A DNA stretch of 64,000 nt from Nocardia vinacea (GTDB lineage: Bacteria > Actinomycetota > Actinomycetes > Mycobacteriales > Mycobacteriaceae): the NCBI RefSeq assembly GCF_035920345.1, contig NZ_CP109149.1, forward strand, positions 3,968,001 to 4,032,000, read 5' to 3'. A program made the position numbers and the translations under genes. Positions 17,207 through 25,578 of this stretch are shown here, piece after piece; position 1 is the first letter of the stretch; each line of letters begins with the position of its first letter. The notes beneath the pieces were generated by a model. It was given only the letters and a program-made list of their open reading frames with translations. It was not told the DNA's origin and did not search any database.

Positions 17207-18405
17207 GTCGCTGCCGGTTCGCGGGGCAGGCCGAGGCCGCGTTCGCCGATGATGCTGCGCTGGATCTCGCTCGTCCCGCCGGGAATCGTCCATTCCCACG
17301 AGCCGATGAAATCGAGCACCCACGCACTGGACTCCCATCCGCCCGACATCGGTTTGCGCAGCACTGTAAGGGCCGCCGTGCCACCGATCTCCGCGCCGAA
17401 ATCTGTTACCCGTTGCAGTAATTCGCTGTAGAACAGCTTCACGATCGAGGCGTCGGCCGGGCCGACGGTTCCGGCTTCGTGGCGTTGCACCAGGTCGCGG
17501 CACAGTGCGCGCAGACCGGCGATCTCGGTTTCGAACCCGGCGAGCCGATCGGCCACCACGGGATCATCGATCGGACGCCGCCCCGTCACGTCCGGCCGGG
17601 CGCACGCCTGCAGCAGCCACCGGAACCCGGCGTTGCCGAGTCGTTCGGCCAACTCCAGCATGGTCAATCCGCGCTCGGCACCGAGGGTCTGCTGCGCCAC
17701 CTGCCAGCCCGCGTGCTCCGCGCCGACCAGTTGGGTGGCAGGAATGCGCACCTCGTCGAGAAAGATCTCGCAGAAGTGCGATTCGCCGGTGGCCTGCCGA
17801 ATGGGCCGCACATCGATGCCGGGCGTGCACATATCCAGCAGAAAGTACGAAATGCCCTGGCGTTTGGGTGCTTTCGGATCGGTGCGGGCCAGCAGCAGGC
17901 ACCAGTCGGCGTACTGCCCTCCGCTCGCCCATACCTTCTGTCCGGTCACGAGATAGCTGTCGCCGTCGCGGCGCGCGGTGGTGGTGAGCGCGGCCAGATC
18001 TGATCCGGCCGCGGGCTCGGAGAAACCTTGCACCCAGATCTCGCCGTCCAGGATGGCGGGTAGATGTCTGCGGCGCTGTGCCTCGCCGCCCGCTGCCAGC
18101 AGCGTCGCCGCCGCATGGTGGATGGCGACGAATGCCAAGACCAGCCGTGGCGCATCGTGTGCGGCGAGTTCCTGATAGAGCACTATCTGCTCGGCGACCG
18201 GCATCCCGCCGCCCCACGCCTTCGGCCAATGCGGCACCGCGAAGCCGCCGCCACGCAGTTGCTGGAACCACCACTGCTGAAATGCCACGAATTCCGCTGC
18301 TGTACAACCAGTTTGCGTCTGCCGCCAGTCAGCGGGGATGTGCGCTCGGCACCAGTCCCGTACCTCGGCCCGGAAATCGGCCGGATCGCGACCGCCCGCA
18401 GTCAT
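17203..18405 (-). CDS. Acyl-CoA dehydrogenase
   Basis: A 400-residue acyl-CoA dehydrogenase starting at ATG 18405 (MTAGGRDPADF). The order is N-terminal helical domain, substrate-binding QGFSEPAAGSDLA, then TGQKVWASGGQYADWCLLLART, the mid-beta PIRQATGESHFCEIFLDEVRIP, and the C-terminal GGTSEIQRSIIGERGLGLP that contacts FAD. It forms the first gene of a two-subunit pair with 16061-17206. It desaturates an acyl-CoA at C2-C3 and passes electrons to ETF. The 76-base gap to the crotonase gene upstream in transcription is short enough for one operon from 21642. Confidence 0.85.
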   Translation of the reverse strand: MTAGGRDPADFRAEVRDWCRAHIPADWRQTQTGCTAAEFVAFQQWWFQQLRGGGFAVPHWPKAWGGGMPVAEQIVLYQELAAHDAPRLVLAFVAIHHAAATLLAAGGEAQRRRHLPAILDGEIWVQGFSEPAAGSDLAALTTTARRDGDSYLVTGQKVWASGGQYADWCLLLARTDPKAPKRQGISYFLLDMCTPGIDVRPIRQATGESHFCEIFLDEVRIPATQLVGAEHAGWQVAQQTLGAERGLTMLELAERLGNAGFRWLLQACARPDVTGRRPIDDPVVADRLAGFETEIAGLRALCRDLVQRHEAGTVGPADASIVKLFYSELLQRVTDFGAEIGGTAALTVLRKPMSGGWESSAWVLDFIGSWEWTIPGGTSEIQRSIIGERGLGLPREPAAT

Positions 18406-18481
18406 CGGGCGACCGATCTCACCGCGTCGGCCACGCACCGTCGTCCCAGCATGCTCGAAGGTTTACGCCGAACCGCCCAGG

Positions 18482-19273
18482 TCATCGCCGAGCCGCTTTC
18501 TGCCGCAGAGCCGATAGCCGGTCACGATGCTCGGCGGACTGCATAGTCACCACCTCGGCGGCGAAACCCGCTTGCAGCGGACCGCCGAGCGCCTTCGAAA
18601 GGTACATATTCACAACACGTTTGGTGCTGCGCAGGGCCTCCATCGGCTGGGCGGCCAACCGTTCGGCGAGCAGCCGGGCTTCGGCGAGCAACTGCTCCGG
18701 CGGAACGACACGGGTGGCCAGGCCGAGTTGGACCGCGGTAGCCGCATCGATGCGATCGCCGGTGAACAGGTATTCCCTGGAACGCAGAATCGGGGTGAGC
18801 AGCGGCCAGAATGCGGCGCCGCCGTCGCCTGCGACCAGGCCCACCGCGACGTGCGGATCGGCCAGATGCGCCCGCTCCGATATGAGCACGACATCGCACA
18901 GCACGGCCACGCTCGCCCCCAGCCCCACCGCAGCACCGTTGACGGCGGCGATCACCGGCAGCGGAAAGCGCAGCAACTCCTCGACGATCTGCGCACCCTC
19001 GCGGATACTTTCGTCCCGCGCGGCCGGATCGTCGAGAAATGAAGTGATCCAATCCAAATCACCACCGGCACTGAAGGCCCGGCCCGCACCGGTCAGGATC
19101 ACCACCCGCGCCTCCCGATCCGCCGCCAACTGCCGCCAGACATTGGCCAGCGCCCAGTGCAGCGGGGCGTCGACCGCGTTCGACTCGGCGGGCCGGTTCA
19201 GCACAACCGTGCGGATCGGTCCATCGCATTCGATCGTCAGCGCGGCCGGTAGGTCGTACTGCACGTCGCTCAC
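18482..19273 (-). CDS. Enoyl-CoA hydratase/isomerase family protein
   Basis: A 263-residue crotonase-fold enzyme. It shows GRAFSAGGDLDWI and VNGAAVGLGASVAVLCDV for the oxyanion hole, then HLADPHVAVGLVAGDGGAAF. At the two positions where hydratases carry glutamates this protein reads Asp-Pro-His and Gly-Asp, so it may be an isomerase, hydrolase or hydratase variant. GTG 19273 overlaps the stop of the dehydrogenase gene upstream (GTGA). Its place between two dehydrogenase pairs suggests it processes their enoyl-CoA products. Confidence 0.8.
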   Translation of the reverse strand: MSDVQYDLPAALTIECDGPIRTVVLNRPAESNAVDAPLHWALANVWRQLAADREARVVILTGAGRAFSAGGDLDWITSFLDDPAARDESIREGAQIVEELLRFPLPVIAAVNGAAVGLGASVAVLCDVVLISERAHLADPHVAVGLVAGDGGAAFWPLLTPILRSREYLFTGDRIDAATAVQLGLATRVVPPEQLLAEARLLAERLAAQPMEALRSTKRVVNMYLSKALGGPLQAGFAAEVVTMQSAEHRDRLSALRQKAARR

Positions 19274-20247
19274 ACACCCGTCGGGTCGGAATACAGCCCG
19301 GCTAGACCGGCTCGATCGATGCTGCGAGCTAGCAAATCCTCGGTGGCCGAGCGTCCCAGCGGCAGTCGGCAAATCGGCCTGCTGTAACGCGATAACCACG
19401 ACAGCGCCGACTCGTCGCAGAAACCGAGAGCGCCGTGCAGCTGGTGCGCGACGCGGAAGACGATATCGGCGGCCTCCAATGCGGCCAGCCGCAGCGCGAG
19501 CGCGTCGTCGACAACGGCATTGCTACCGGTATCGATGCTCCACAACGCGTACCTGGCCAGCATCTCCACACCCCGGCGCTCGACCTCCGCATCGGTCAAC
19601 TGGAACTGCACCGCCTGGAACTCTGCGAGCGGACGGCCGAACTGCTCGCGCGTCAGTACATGCGCGCGCGCGAGATCCATTGCACGGTCCAGCATTCCGA
19701 GGAGCGTCCAGCAAGGCAGCACCAGCCCCAAAGCCAGCTCGGTCGTAGTGGCCTGGCCGGAGTCGTCCCGGCCTGAAAAGCCCTTGCTGTCAAGCGGATG
19801 CACATCCAGCTGTGCGACGAACATTGATTCTCGTGGCGACGAATGCGCCTGCCGCACCGATACTCGCCCGCGCACACCATCCAGTGTCACTGCCCCCCAA
19901 CGCAAGTCGAGATCCGCCACCGGAGCGGCCGGTTCCCGGCCGTACACCACCACCAGCCCGTCGACATCCACGCCGACCGGCCGTGCCAACCGCTCGGCCA
20001 CTGGATACGGCAGCGCCCAGTACCCCGCGCTGCGGCACAACGCGGCAGCGGCTTCCAGCTCGGCGACGTCGCGCAAAGGCTCGAGCTCCCAGGCCCCGAG
20101 TTCACCGAGCACCGGCGCGATCAGCGTCCGCCGCACCCCGACCTCCCCCTCGGTCCGCCGCACCAGTTCGTCGCCCCCGGCAGCATCCAGCGCCCGCAGC
20201 ACCTGCCTGCCGAATTCCCGCGCCTCCGAGCAAAGTTCGATATTCAC
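19270..20247 (-). CDS. Acyl-CoA dehydrogenase, partner subunit (divergent)
   Basis: A 325-residue acyl-CoA dehydrogenase-like protein, shorter than the usual 380-400. Family segments include LALGLVLPCWTLLGMLDRAMDLARAHVLTREQFGRPL, QAVQFQLTDAEVE and HQLHGALGFCDESALSWLSRY. The first is characteristic of the C-terminal helical domain, while the N-terminal half is reduced. It likely pairs with the full-length subunit at 20473-21642. GTG 20247 (VNIELCSEAREFG) is set by the stop-start overlap with a micro-ORF immediately upstream. That micro-ORF and the one before it are partial copies of this gene's own 5' end. Confidence 0.75.
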   Translation of the reverse strand: MNIELCSEAREFGRQVLRALDAAGGDELVRRTEGEVGVRRTLIAPVLGELGAWELEPLRDVAELEAAAALCRSAGYWALPYPVAERLARPVGVDVDGLVVVYGREPAAPVADLDLRWGAVTLDGVRGRVSVRQAHSSPRESMFVAQLDVHPLDSKGFSGRDDSGQATTTELALGLVLPCWTLLGMLDRAMDLARAHVLTREQFGRPLAEFQAVQFQLTDAEVERRGVEMLARYALWSIDTGSNAVVDDALALRLAALEAADIVFRVAHQLHGALGFCDESALSWLSRYSRPICRLPLGRSATEDLLARSIDRAGLAGLYSDPTGV

Positions 20248-20366
20248 GCCCGCTCCTCCGCCCAGCCGGACACCCGCAGCACCGACTCGCCGCCGCTGGC
20301 GGCCTGCAGCGCGCGCAGCACCTGCCCGCCGAATTCCTGCGCCTCCACGCATAGTTCGATTTTCAT
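20244..20366 (-). CDS. 40-codon micro-ORF, partial copy of downstream gene start (copy 2)
   Basis: ATG 20366 to TGA 20244 encodes MKIELCVEAQEFGGQVLRAL and a further 20 residues ending WAEERA. The first 20 residues match the start of the dehydrogenase at 20247 (VNIELCSEAREFGRQVLRAL) at 15 positions. It overlaps the upstream micro-ORF stop and the downstream gene start by ATGA/GTGA junctions, so ribosomes could pass through all of them. It cannot form a dehydrogenase. It may be a duplication by-product or a translational coupling element. Confidence 0.55.
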   Translation of the reverse strand: MKIELCVEAQEFGGQVLRALQAASGGESVLRVSGWAEERA

Positions 20367-20476
20367 GCTGCCTCTCCCGCGCGGTCGGACGCCCGCAGCA
20401 CCAGCCCGTCGTCCCCGACCGCCTGCAGCACCGATCTACCGAATTCCCGCGCCTCCGAACATAGTTCGATTTTCAT
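20363..20476 (-). CDS. 37-codon micro-ORF, partial copy of downstream gene start (copy 1)
   Basis: ATG 20476 overlaps the TGA of the 20473-21642 dehydrogenase, and the frame closes at 20363 inside the start of copy 2. It encodes MKIELCSEAREFGRSVLQAV and a further 17 residues ending LRASDRAGEAA. The front copies the start of the dehydrogenase at 20247. The tail copies the end of the upstream dehydrogenase, which finishes LLRAPGRAGEAA. This hybrid shows that the junction between the two genes was the duplicated unit. Confidence 0.55.
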   Translation of the reverse strand: MKIELCSEAREFGRSVLQAVGDDGLVLRASDRAGEAA

Positions 20477-21642
20477 GCCGCCTCCCCCGCGCGGCCGGGC
20501 GCTCGCAGCAGCGACCGTGCCAGCAGAATCCGCTGCATCTCGATACTTCCCGAGGCGACCGTCGCGGCGTTGGCGTACCGCCAGTGATCCTCCACGGCAC
20601 GTCGGAACCGATGTTGCGCTTGATCATCCGCGGCGGCGAATGCGGCGATCTCGGAAAGCACCGCGGCGCTGTCCTGGTCGAGCCGTGTCACCGCGATGCG
20701 ATAGGCCGCGGCGTCGCCGGGTGCGACCTGCCCAGCGCTCTGCAGCGACAGGACCTGGTAGGCGAGCAGGCGGGCCCGTCGGCAGTGTGTGAGCAGGCGC
20801 GCCCAACTGCCGCGCAGCTCACGGGGCAACTCGTCCCAGCGCTCGCCCAATACCGCGGGCGCGGCCTGCAGCAAGCGTTCACAGCGGGCATATCGGGCAA
20901 TGCCGACCCGCTCGAAGGCCAGCACTTCCTGCACCACCGGCCAGCCGTCGCCGACTCGGCCGAGCACATCGGCCTCGGTGGCCCGGACGCCGTCGAAGAA
21001 GACCTCGTTGAGGTGATGTGGTCCGAGCATGGACCGAATGGGGCGAACCTCGATGCCCGGATCCGACATCGGTAGCAGGAAGACGGTCAACCCCTGCTGC
21101 TTGCGCTCCCCCTTCGAGGTCCGCGCGAGCAGGAAACACCACTGCGCCATGGTGGCGTAGGAGGTCCAGATCTTCTGACCGGAGATGCGCCAGCCGTCGC
21201 CGTCGCGGCGGGCCGCCGTGCGCAGCGATGCGAGATCGGAACCGGCATCGGGCTCGCTGAAACCCTGGCACCAGATCACCTCGCCGCGTGCGATCGGCGG
21301 CAGATGCTTGCGCTGCTGTTCCGGGGTGCCGTGTCGCATGATGGTCGGGCCCACCCAGTTGACGCCCATATATTGCGCACCGCGCGGCTCGTGGTGCGCC
21401 CACATCTCTTCCCGGACCACGGTCTGTTCCCATACCGAGGCGCCGCGACCACCGAATTCTTCCGGCCAGGCCAGACACAGCAGACCGCGGTCGGCAAGAA
21501 TGCGGGAAAACCGCTGGGCGACAGCGAGATCCGCGGGATCGTCGGTGAAAGCGCCGAGAAAGTCCGCGGAGACCTCGGCGGCTACCAGCCGGCGCAGCTC
21601 ACTGCGTAGCTCGGCGGCGGCCTCACCCATCGTGAAGTCCAT
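20473..21642 (-). CDS. Acyl-CoA dehydrogenase
   Basis: A 389-residue acyl-CoA dehydrogenase starting at ATG 21642 (MDFTMGEAAAELRSELRRLV). Family segments in order: CLAWPEEFGGRGASVWEQ, WCQGFSEPDAGSDLASLRT, ISGQKIWTSYATMAQWCFLLART, HHLNEVFFDGVRA, and a C-terminal ANAATVASGSIEMQRILLARSLL. The last replaces the usual GGTSEIQ with SGSIEMQ, a mild variant. It is the first gene of the minus operon 21642-16061, whose promoter carries operator B. It likely pairs with the short subunit at 19270-20247. Confidence 0.85.
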   Translation of the reverse strand: MDFTMGEAAAELRSELRRLVAAEVSADFLGAFTDDPADLAVAQRFSRILADRGLLCLAWPEEFGGRGASVWEQTVVREEMWAHHEPRGAQYMGVNWVGPTIMRHGTPEQQRKHLPPIARGEVIWCQGFSEPDAGSDLASLRTAARRDGDGWRISGQKIWTSYATMAQWCFLLARTSKGERKQQGLTVFLLPMSDPGIEVRPIRSMLGPHHLNEVFFDGVRATEADVLGRVGDGWPVVQEVLAFERVGIARYARCERLLQAAPAVLGERWDELPRELRGSWARLLTHCRRARLLAYQVLSLQSAGQVAPGDAAAYRIAVTRLDQDSAAVLSEIAAFAAADDQAQHRFRRAVEDHWRYANAATVASGSIEMQRILLARSLLRAPGRAGEAA

Positions 21643-21660
21643 ACGGCGGACATTACGTCA

Positions 21661-21674
21661 ATCCTCATAAGGAT
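21661..21674. promoter_or_regulatory. Operator B (ATCCT-CATA-AGGAT) between dehydrogenase operon and GntR gene
   Basis: The dyad is flanked by TCA on the left and AGCAAT on the right. In reverse orientation it is identical over at least 20 bases (CAATCCTCATAAGGATAGCA) to the site at 29537. It lies in the roughly 60-base gap between the divergent dehydrogenase operon and the GntR/FadR regulator. This placement fits autoregulation plus control of the operon. Confidence 0.75.
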
Positions 21675-21700
21675 AGCAATATTTGAATGGTCACGAGCCT

Positions 21701-22570
21701 ATGAGTAAACTCCCTGCATGGACGAAAGGCGGCTTGCGTGACGATGGACGAATGGCGGTCCGCGTGACCAACGCCCGGCGCGGCCGGATTCCGCAACGCC
21801 GCATCGCGGAGAGCGTCGCCGCGGAGCTGCGCGCACGCATCCTCTCCGGCGACGACGACTACCGGCTCCCCACCCAGGATCAGCTGGTGCAGGATTTCGG
21901 TGTCAGCTACCCCTCGATCCGAGAGGCACTGCGAATCCTGGAGACCGAGGGCCTGGTCACCGTCCGTCGTGGCAATGTCGGCGGCGCCGAGGTGCACCGC
22001 CCGGACCAATCGTCGGCGGCATATCACCTCGGTCTCGCGCTCCAGGGCGCCCGGGTCACGCTGGGCGATCTCGCCGCGGGCCTGCGGACATTGGAGCCCA
22101 TGTGCGCCGCCGAATGCGCTCGCCGCGAAGACCGCGCCGAGGTGGTCGTGCCCGCACTCGAGGCCAATATCGAGGCATCCGCGGCATTGATCGGCGAAGG
22201 CCTGCCCTTCACCCATACCGCGCGCGACTTCCACGATCTCATCGTCTCTTTCACCCCGAACGCGACGATCCGCTACGTGGTCAGCAGCCTCGTCGCACTG
22301 TGGTCGTCGCAGGAGGAGGCGTGGGCCGAGGTACTCACCAAACGCGGTGAATACCCCTCCGCGGCCGAGTCCGAGGAATCCGTTCGCACCCACCGCCGCC
22401 TCCTGAAGGAAATCGCGGCCGGACGGGCCGAGGCGGCGGAACGGCTCTATCGGGCCCACCTCACCGCGACCCAAGCATTGGTACTGGAGCGATTCGACAA
22501 CGGCATCGTCAACGCCACCTCCGACATGGCACGCCAGGCGATCCAGGCCAGTCGGGGACCACGGATCTAG
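21701..22570 (+). CDS. GntR/FadR-family transcriptional regulator
   Basis: A 289-residue regulator if ATG 21701 is used. ATG 21752 (MAVRVTNARRGRIPQRR) and TTG 21683 are in frame, and no ribosome site is decisive. The N-terminal winged helix reads RIAESVAAELRARILSGDDDYRLPTQDQLVQDFGVSYPSIREALRILETEGLV. The rest is an all-helical FCD effector domain with the metal/ligand-type residues HTARDFHDLIV. FadR-subfamily FCD proteins sense carboxylic acids or acyl-CoAs. It is divergent from the dehydrogenase operon across operator B and is the best candidate to bind the three ATCCT-N4-AGGAT sites. Confidence 0.85.
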   Translation: MSKLPAWTKGGLRDDGRMAVRVTNARRGRIPQRRIAESVAAELRARILSGDDDYRLPTQDQLVQDFGVSYPSIREALRILETEGLVTVRRGNVGGAEVHRPDQSSAAYHLGLALQGARVTLGDLAAGLRTLEPMCAAECARREDRAEVVVPALEANIEASAALIGEGLPFTHTARDFHDLIVSFTPNATIRYVVSSLVALWSSQEEAWAEVLTKRGEYPSAAESEESVRTHRRLLKEIAAGRAEAAERLYRAHLTATQALVLERFDNGIVNATSDMARQAIQASRGPRI

Positions 22571-22622
22571 ATTTCGCTCAGCGGTGCGGTCATGCGTCGT
22601 CGGGCGAATTCGATCCCTTTCG

Positions 22623-24134
22623 TCACACCGCGGGAAAGGCGATGGATTTGAGCTCGGTGTACTGGTCGAATCCGGCGATGCCGTTCTGGCGTCCCACACC
22701 GCTGGCCTTGTATCCGCCGAACGGGGTGTCCGCGCCGTAACCCGCGGTGCCGTTGATGCCGATGAAGCCCGCGCGCAATCGTGCGGCCACGGCAAGTGCG
22801 TGCTCCACGGATCCCGACATCACGTTGCCCGCGAGGCCGTACGGGCTGTCGTTGGCTATGCGAACCGCATCGTCCTCGTCGTCGTAGGGAATGACGACCA
22901 GCACCGGACCGAAGATCTCTTCCTGGGCGATGGTCATCGAGTTGTCCACATCGACGAAAAGCGTTGGCTCGACGAAGAATCCCCTGTCGAAGCCTTTTGG
23001 TTGCTCGGCGCCGCCGACGAGCAGCGTGGCGCCTTCGTCGATGCCGGTCCGGATATAGCCGCGAATGCGGCTGCGTTGCTTATCGGAGATGACCGGACCG
23101 CACAGCGTGGCGGGATCCTGCGGGTCGCCCGGTGCGACCCCCTCATACATCGCCTTCAGAATCGCAACCCCCTCGTCATACCTCGACCGCGGCAACAACA
23201 GTCGAGTGGGATTGGCGCAGCCCTGGCCGGCGTGCATGCACGGCGCAATACCCATCATGCAGCCCAAGGCCAGGTCGGCGTCCTCCAGGACGATGGTCGC
23301 CGACTTGCCGCCGAGCTCGAGGAACAGGCGCTTCATTGTCGCCGCGCCCTTCGCCATGATCCGTTTACCGACGGCGGTGGAACCGGTGAAGGAGATCATG
23401 TCGACCTTCCCGGACAGCGTCAGCTCCTCACCGACCAGATGATCCGATGCGGTGACGACATTCACCACACCCGGTGGTATGTCGGTCTTTTCGGCGATCA
23501 ACCGGCCGAGCCTGGTGGCATTGAACGGGGTGTCCGGTGCGGGCTTCAGCACGACGGTGTTGCCCGTCGCCAGTGCTTGACCGACCTTGTGGATGGTGAC
23601 CTCGAAGGGGAAGTTCCACGGCACGATCGCGCCGACGACGCCGACCGGCTCACGCCAGACCTGCCTGGTCGTGTGCACGCCCGTGACCGACACCAGGGCA
23701 TCACCGAGGGAGGTTCGCCACGGATAACTATCGATCAGCTCGGCCGGATACCTGAGCGCATCCGCCAGTGGCGCGTCCAGTTGCGGACCCATCGTGATCG
23801 CCCGCGGGCAGCCGGCCTCGAGTATGAGTTCCTCGCGCAATTCCTCCCGCTCGGACTCCAATGCATCCTGCAACTGCAGCAGACAGCGTTGTCGGACGGC
23901 ATGATCGGTAGACCAGGCCGTTTCGTCGAAGGCTCGGCGGGCCGCATCGATGGCCACCCGCATATCGAGTTCCGACGCGTCGGCGACCGCACCGAGCACC
24001 TCCTCGGTGGCGGGGTTGATGTTGTCGAATGTCCCGGCCCGGCCGTCGACGAGCTCCCCGTCGATCAACATCCTCGATTCGAAACGAACCCGGGGATGGG
24101 AGCCGGCGGGGTGGGTAAACACAGTGTCAGGCAT
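22623..24134 (-). CDS. NAD(P)-dependent aldehyde dehydrogenase
   Basis: A 503-residue aldehyde dehydrogenase oxidising an aldehyde to its acid. Segments: PWNFPFEVTIHKVGQALATGNTVVLKPAP for cofactor binding, FTGSTAVGK, catalytic glutamate in LELGGKSA, catalytic cysteine in GQGCANPTRLLLP, and EEIFGPVLVVIPYD. ATG 24134 is preceded by GAGCGAGAGAA and overlaps the SDR stop by 8 bases; an upstream in-frame ATG at 24149 is less likely. It is the second gene of an operon starting at 25047, which carries one of the RACCnAAnATTyGTTC motifs. Confidence 0.85.
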   Translation of the reverse strand: MPDTVFTHPAGSHPRVRFESRMLIDGELVDGRAGTFDNINPATEEVLGAVADASELDMRVAIDAARRAFDETAWSTDHAVRQRCLLQLQDALESEREELREELILEAGCPRAITMGPQLDAPLADALRYPAELIDSYPWRTSLGDALVSVTGVHTTRQVWREPVGVVGAIVPWNFPFEVTIHKVGQALATGNTVVLKPAPDTPFNATRLGRLIAEKTDIPPGVVNVVTASDHLVGEELTLSGKVDMISFTGSTAVGKRIMAKGAATMKRLFLELGGKSATIVLEDADLALGCMMGIAPCMHAGQGCANPTRLLLPRSRYDEGVAILKAMYEGVAPGDPQDPATLCGPVISDKQRSRIRGYIRTGIDEGATLLVGGAEQPKGFDRGFFVEPTLFVDVDNSMTIAQEEIFGPVLVVIPYDDEDDAVRIANDSPYGLAGNVMSGSVEHALAVAARLRAGFIGINGTAGYGADTPFGGYKASGVGRQNGIAGFDQYTELKSIAFPAV

Positions 24135-25047
24135 TTCTCTCGCTCTCATGCGACTGGAGGTCGGCCGGTCGAGGGTGGCTCGCGGCACCGGATCGTGGAA
24201 TCCCCAGCATCAAACGGGTCAGGTGGTGCAAGGCCACAGTGGGCAGAACGCGACTGGCGATCAACAGCATTCGCGCATCCGGGCCCACTGCGCGGCGTAC
24301 AAACGGTGCGGTGCCGCCGAGCGCTCGGGCGAGTCCGGCGGCGAACTGTTCCGGCGAGCGGGCCGCGTGCTTCATCGCCGCCCGCCCGCGCCGGTCCATG
24401 GTGCGGTGATGGCGGGCGTACGGCCCGTCGAGATCACGGCAATCGGTGGTCCCCGCGTCGGTGATGATGTCGGTGTCGTAGGTGCCCGAGACCAGGACCG
24501 TGACACCGACGCCGAACGGCGCGACCTCGATGGCCATCGATTCACCCCATCGCTCGAGTGCCCCCTTGACCGCGGAATACGCTGCCGTAGCGGGCATTCC
24601 CCGCACACCGGCCTGGCTGGAAACCAACACGATGCGCCCACGGCCCGCCGCCCGCATCGCAGGTAGGAGCGCCTTGGTGAGTGCCACCGGGCCGAACAGG
24701 TTGGTCACGAACATCCGCTCCCACAAGCTCACCGGTGTCTCCTCGACCATTCCGGCCGCGGAGACACCGGCGTTGTGCACCACCGCGTAGGGAGCACCGA
24801 CCGCACGGACGATGGCAGCCGCGGCCTCCTCGATCGACGACGGGTCGGTCAGGTCGAGCCGAACGCCGATCAAGCGCGGATCACCCTGTTGTGCACCGGT
24901 TTTCGCGCGTAACTGATCGAGCCCGGTATCGACGGAACGCATGGCTGCGACAACTCGCCACCCCTGCCGGTAGAGATACGCCGCGGAGGCGAGTCCCAGC
25001 CCCCTCGAAGCCCCGGTGATGACAACGCTGCGCGATTCGTTCGGCAT
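24127..25047 (-). CDS. SDR family oxidoreductase
   Basis: A 306-residue short-chain dehydrogenase. The cofactor loop is VVITGASRGLGLASAAYLYRQG, followed by AVVHNAGVSAAG, the serine region LVSSQAG and the catalytic YSAVK. An extended C-terminal helical tail (FVRRAVGPDARMLLIASRVLPTVALHHL) may associate with membrane lipid or cover the substrate. ATG 25047 is set by an ACGGAGGT-like site just upstream. It precedes the aldehyde dehydrogenase, so an alcohol-to-aldehyde-to-acid route is plausible. The promoter region holds an operator-like motif at 25077-25095. Confidence 0.8.
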   Translation of the reverse strand: MPNESRSVVITGASRGLGLASAAYLYRQGWRVVAAMRSVDTGLDQLRAKTGAQQGDPRLIGVRLDLTDPSSIEEAAAAIVRAVGAPYAVVHNAGVSAAGMVEETPVSLWERMFVTNLFGPVALTKALLPAMRAAGRGRIVLVSSQAGVRGMPATAAYSAVKGALERWGESMAIEVAPFGVGVTVLVSGTYDTDIITDAGTTDCRDLDGPYARHHRTMDRRGRAAMKHAARSPEQFAAGLARALGGTAPFVRRAVGPDARMLLIASRVLPTVALHHLTRLMLGIPRSGAASHPRPADLQSHESERNA

Positions 25048-25076
25048 AGAACCTCCGTGTCGTTGGCCGCAATCCC

Positions 25077-25095
25077 AACCTAATATTTGTTCAGA
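25077..25095. promoter_or_regulatory. RACCnAAnATTyGTTC motif, copy 1
   Basis: AACCTAATATTTGTTCAGA lies about 30 bases upstream of the SDR-aldehyde dehydrogenase operon start (minus strand). It is one of eight related sites in the window. The imperfect dyad GAACaAATATTaGGTT suggests a TetR-type dimer target. Confidence 0.65.
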
Positions 25096-25120
25096 CACTA
25101 GCGACGGATGGATCGGTCGG

Positions 25121-25510
25121 TCAATCACTATCGGTCCCATACCATTGCCGCATCGACGAACGGGCGAAAGCGAATTCGTGCAGCTTGCGATAGATCTGAT
25201 GCTCGGGTTCCTGCATCTCGAGGATCGTCGGACCCTGCAGCGGACGCACGATCGCCTCGTAGCACCGTGTGCTGAAGGTCTTGTTGTCGGTGAATACGGA
25301 CTTCACCGCGTCGAAGGTATATGCCGAAAAGATCTGCCGGCCGTCTGCCGGATTGTCGAATATGGACATCTCCGGCCACCCCGGATGCACCGCCGCCCGC
25401 GCCCGCAAGTCGGCCAGCATCGGATACGGCGACGCATCGCCGTCGGCACCCATGCCCGCATCGAATCTGGCCTGCGCATCCTTGACGCCCTGTGTCAGTT
25501 CATCGGCCAT
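25121..25510 (-). pseudogene. Cytochrome P450, N-terminal fragment only
   Basis: A 129-residue frame from ATG 25510 reads as the first quarter of a bacterial P450. It has SPYPMLADLRARAAVHPGWP, FSAYTFDAVKSVFTDNKTFST and the B-C region LEMQEPEHQIYRKLHEFAFA, followed by a few residues and a stop at 25121. The oxygen-binding helix, ExxR and haem cysteine are all missing, and no continuation appears downstream. Two complete P450s elsewhere in the window are 418-422 residues. The fragment probably arose by deletion that brought the SDR promoter next to it, and it cannot bind haem. Confidence 0.75.
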
Positions 25511-25527
25511 CTGACGACTCCTCACAA

Positions 25528-25546
25528 CACCTAACTTTTGTTCGGA
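25528..25546. promoter_or_regulatory. RACCnAAnATTyGTTC motif, copy 2
   Basis: CACCTAACTTTTGTTCGGA lies just upstream of the P450 fragment start (minus strand) and in the divergent region with the amidohydrolase gene. It matches the shared motif at most conserved positions. Confidence 0.55.
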
Positions 25547-25578
25547 TCGTAATCGTTCGCAAGGCGATCCATCGACCG

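Larger units (their letters stand above)
20240..20525 (-). repeat. Tandem duplication of a gene junction (unit about 110-119 bp)
   Basis: Three start-proximal copies begin at 20476, 20366 and 20247, spaced 110 and 119 bases apart. Each unit opens with a start codon and ATCGAACT, soon followed by GGAGGCGC and GGAATTCGG. Each closes with a GGTGCTGCGG-type tail related to the end of the upstream dehydrogenase gene. Both spacings are 2 modulo 3, which keeps every stop-start overlap intact. Confidence 0.75.

Noticed and set aside
18078..19748. 556-codon + strand frame opposite crotonase and dehydrogenase genes
   Set aside because: Antisense shadow; its Ser/Arg/Pro/Thr-rich composition lacks any domain pattern.
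20244..20476. CRISPR-like array from the evenly spaced repeats
   Set aside because: Units are 110-119 bases, coding and duplicated from the flanking genes; there are only three copies and no short identical repeats with unique spacers.
22584..24464. 626-codon + strand frame opposite the aldehyde dehydrogenase gene
   Set aside because: It is the antisense of a complete enzyme with all catalytic motifs; no domain is recognisable in it.
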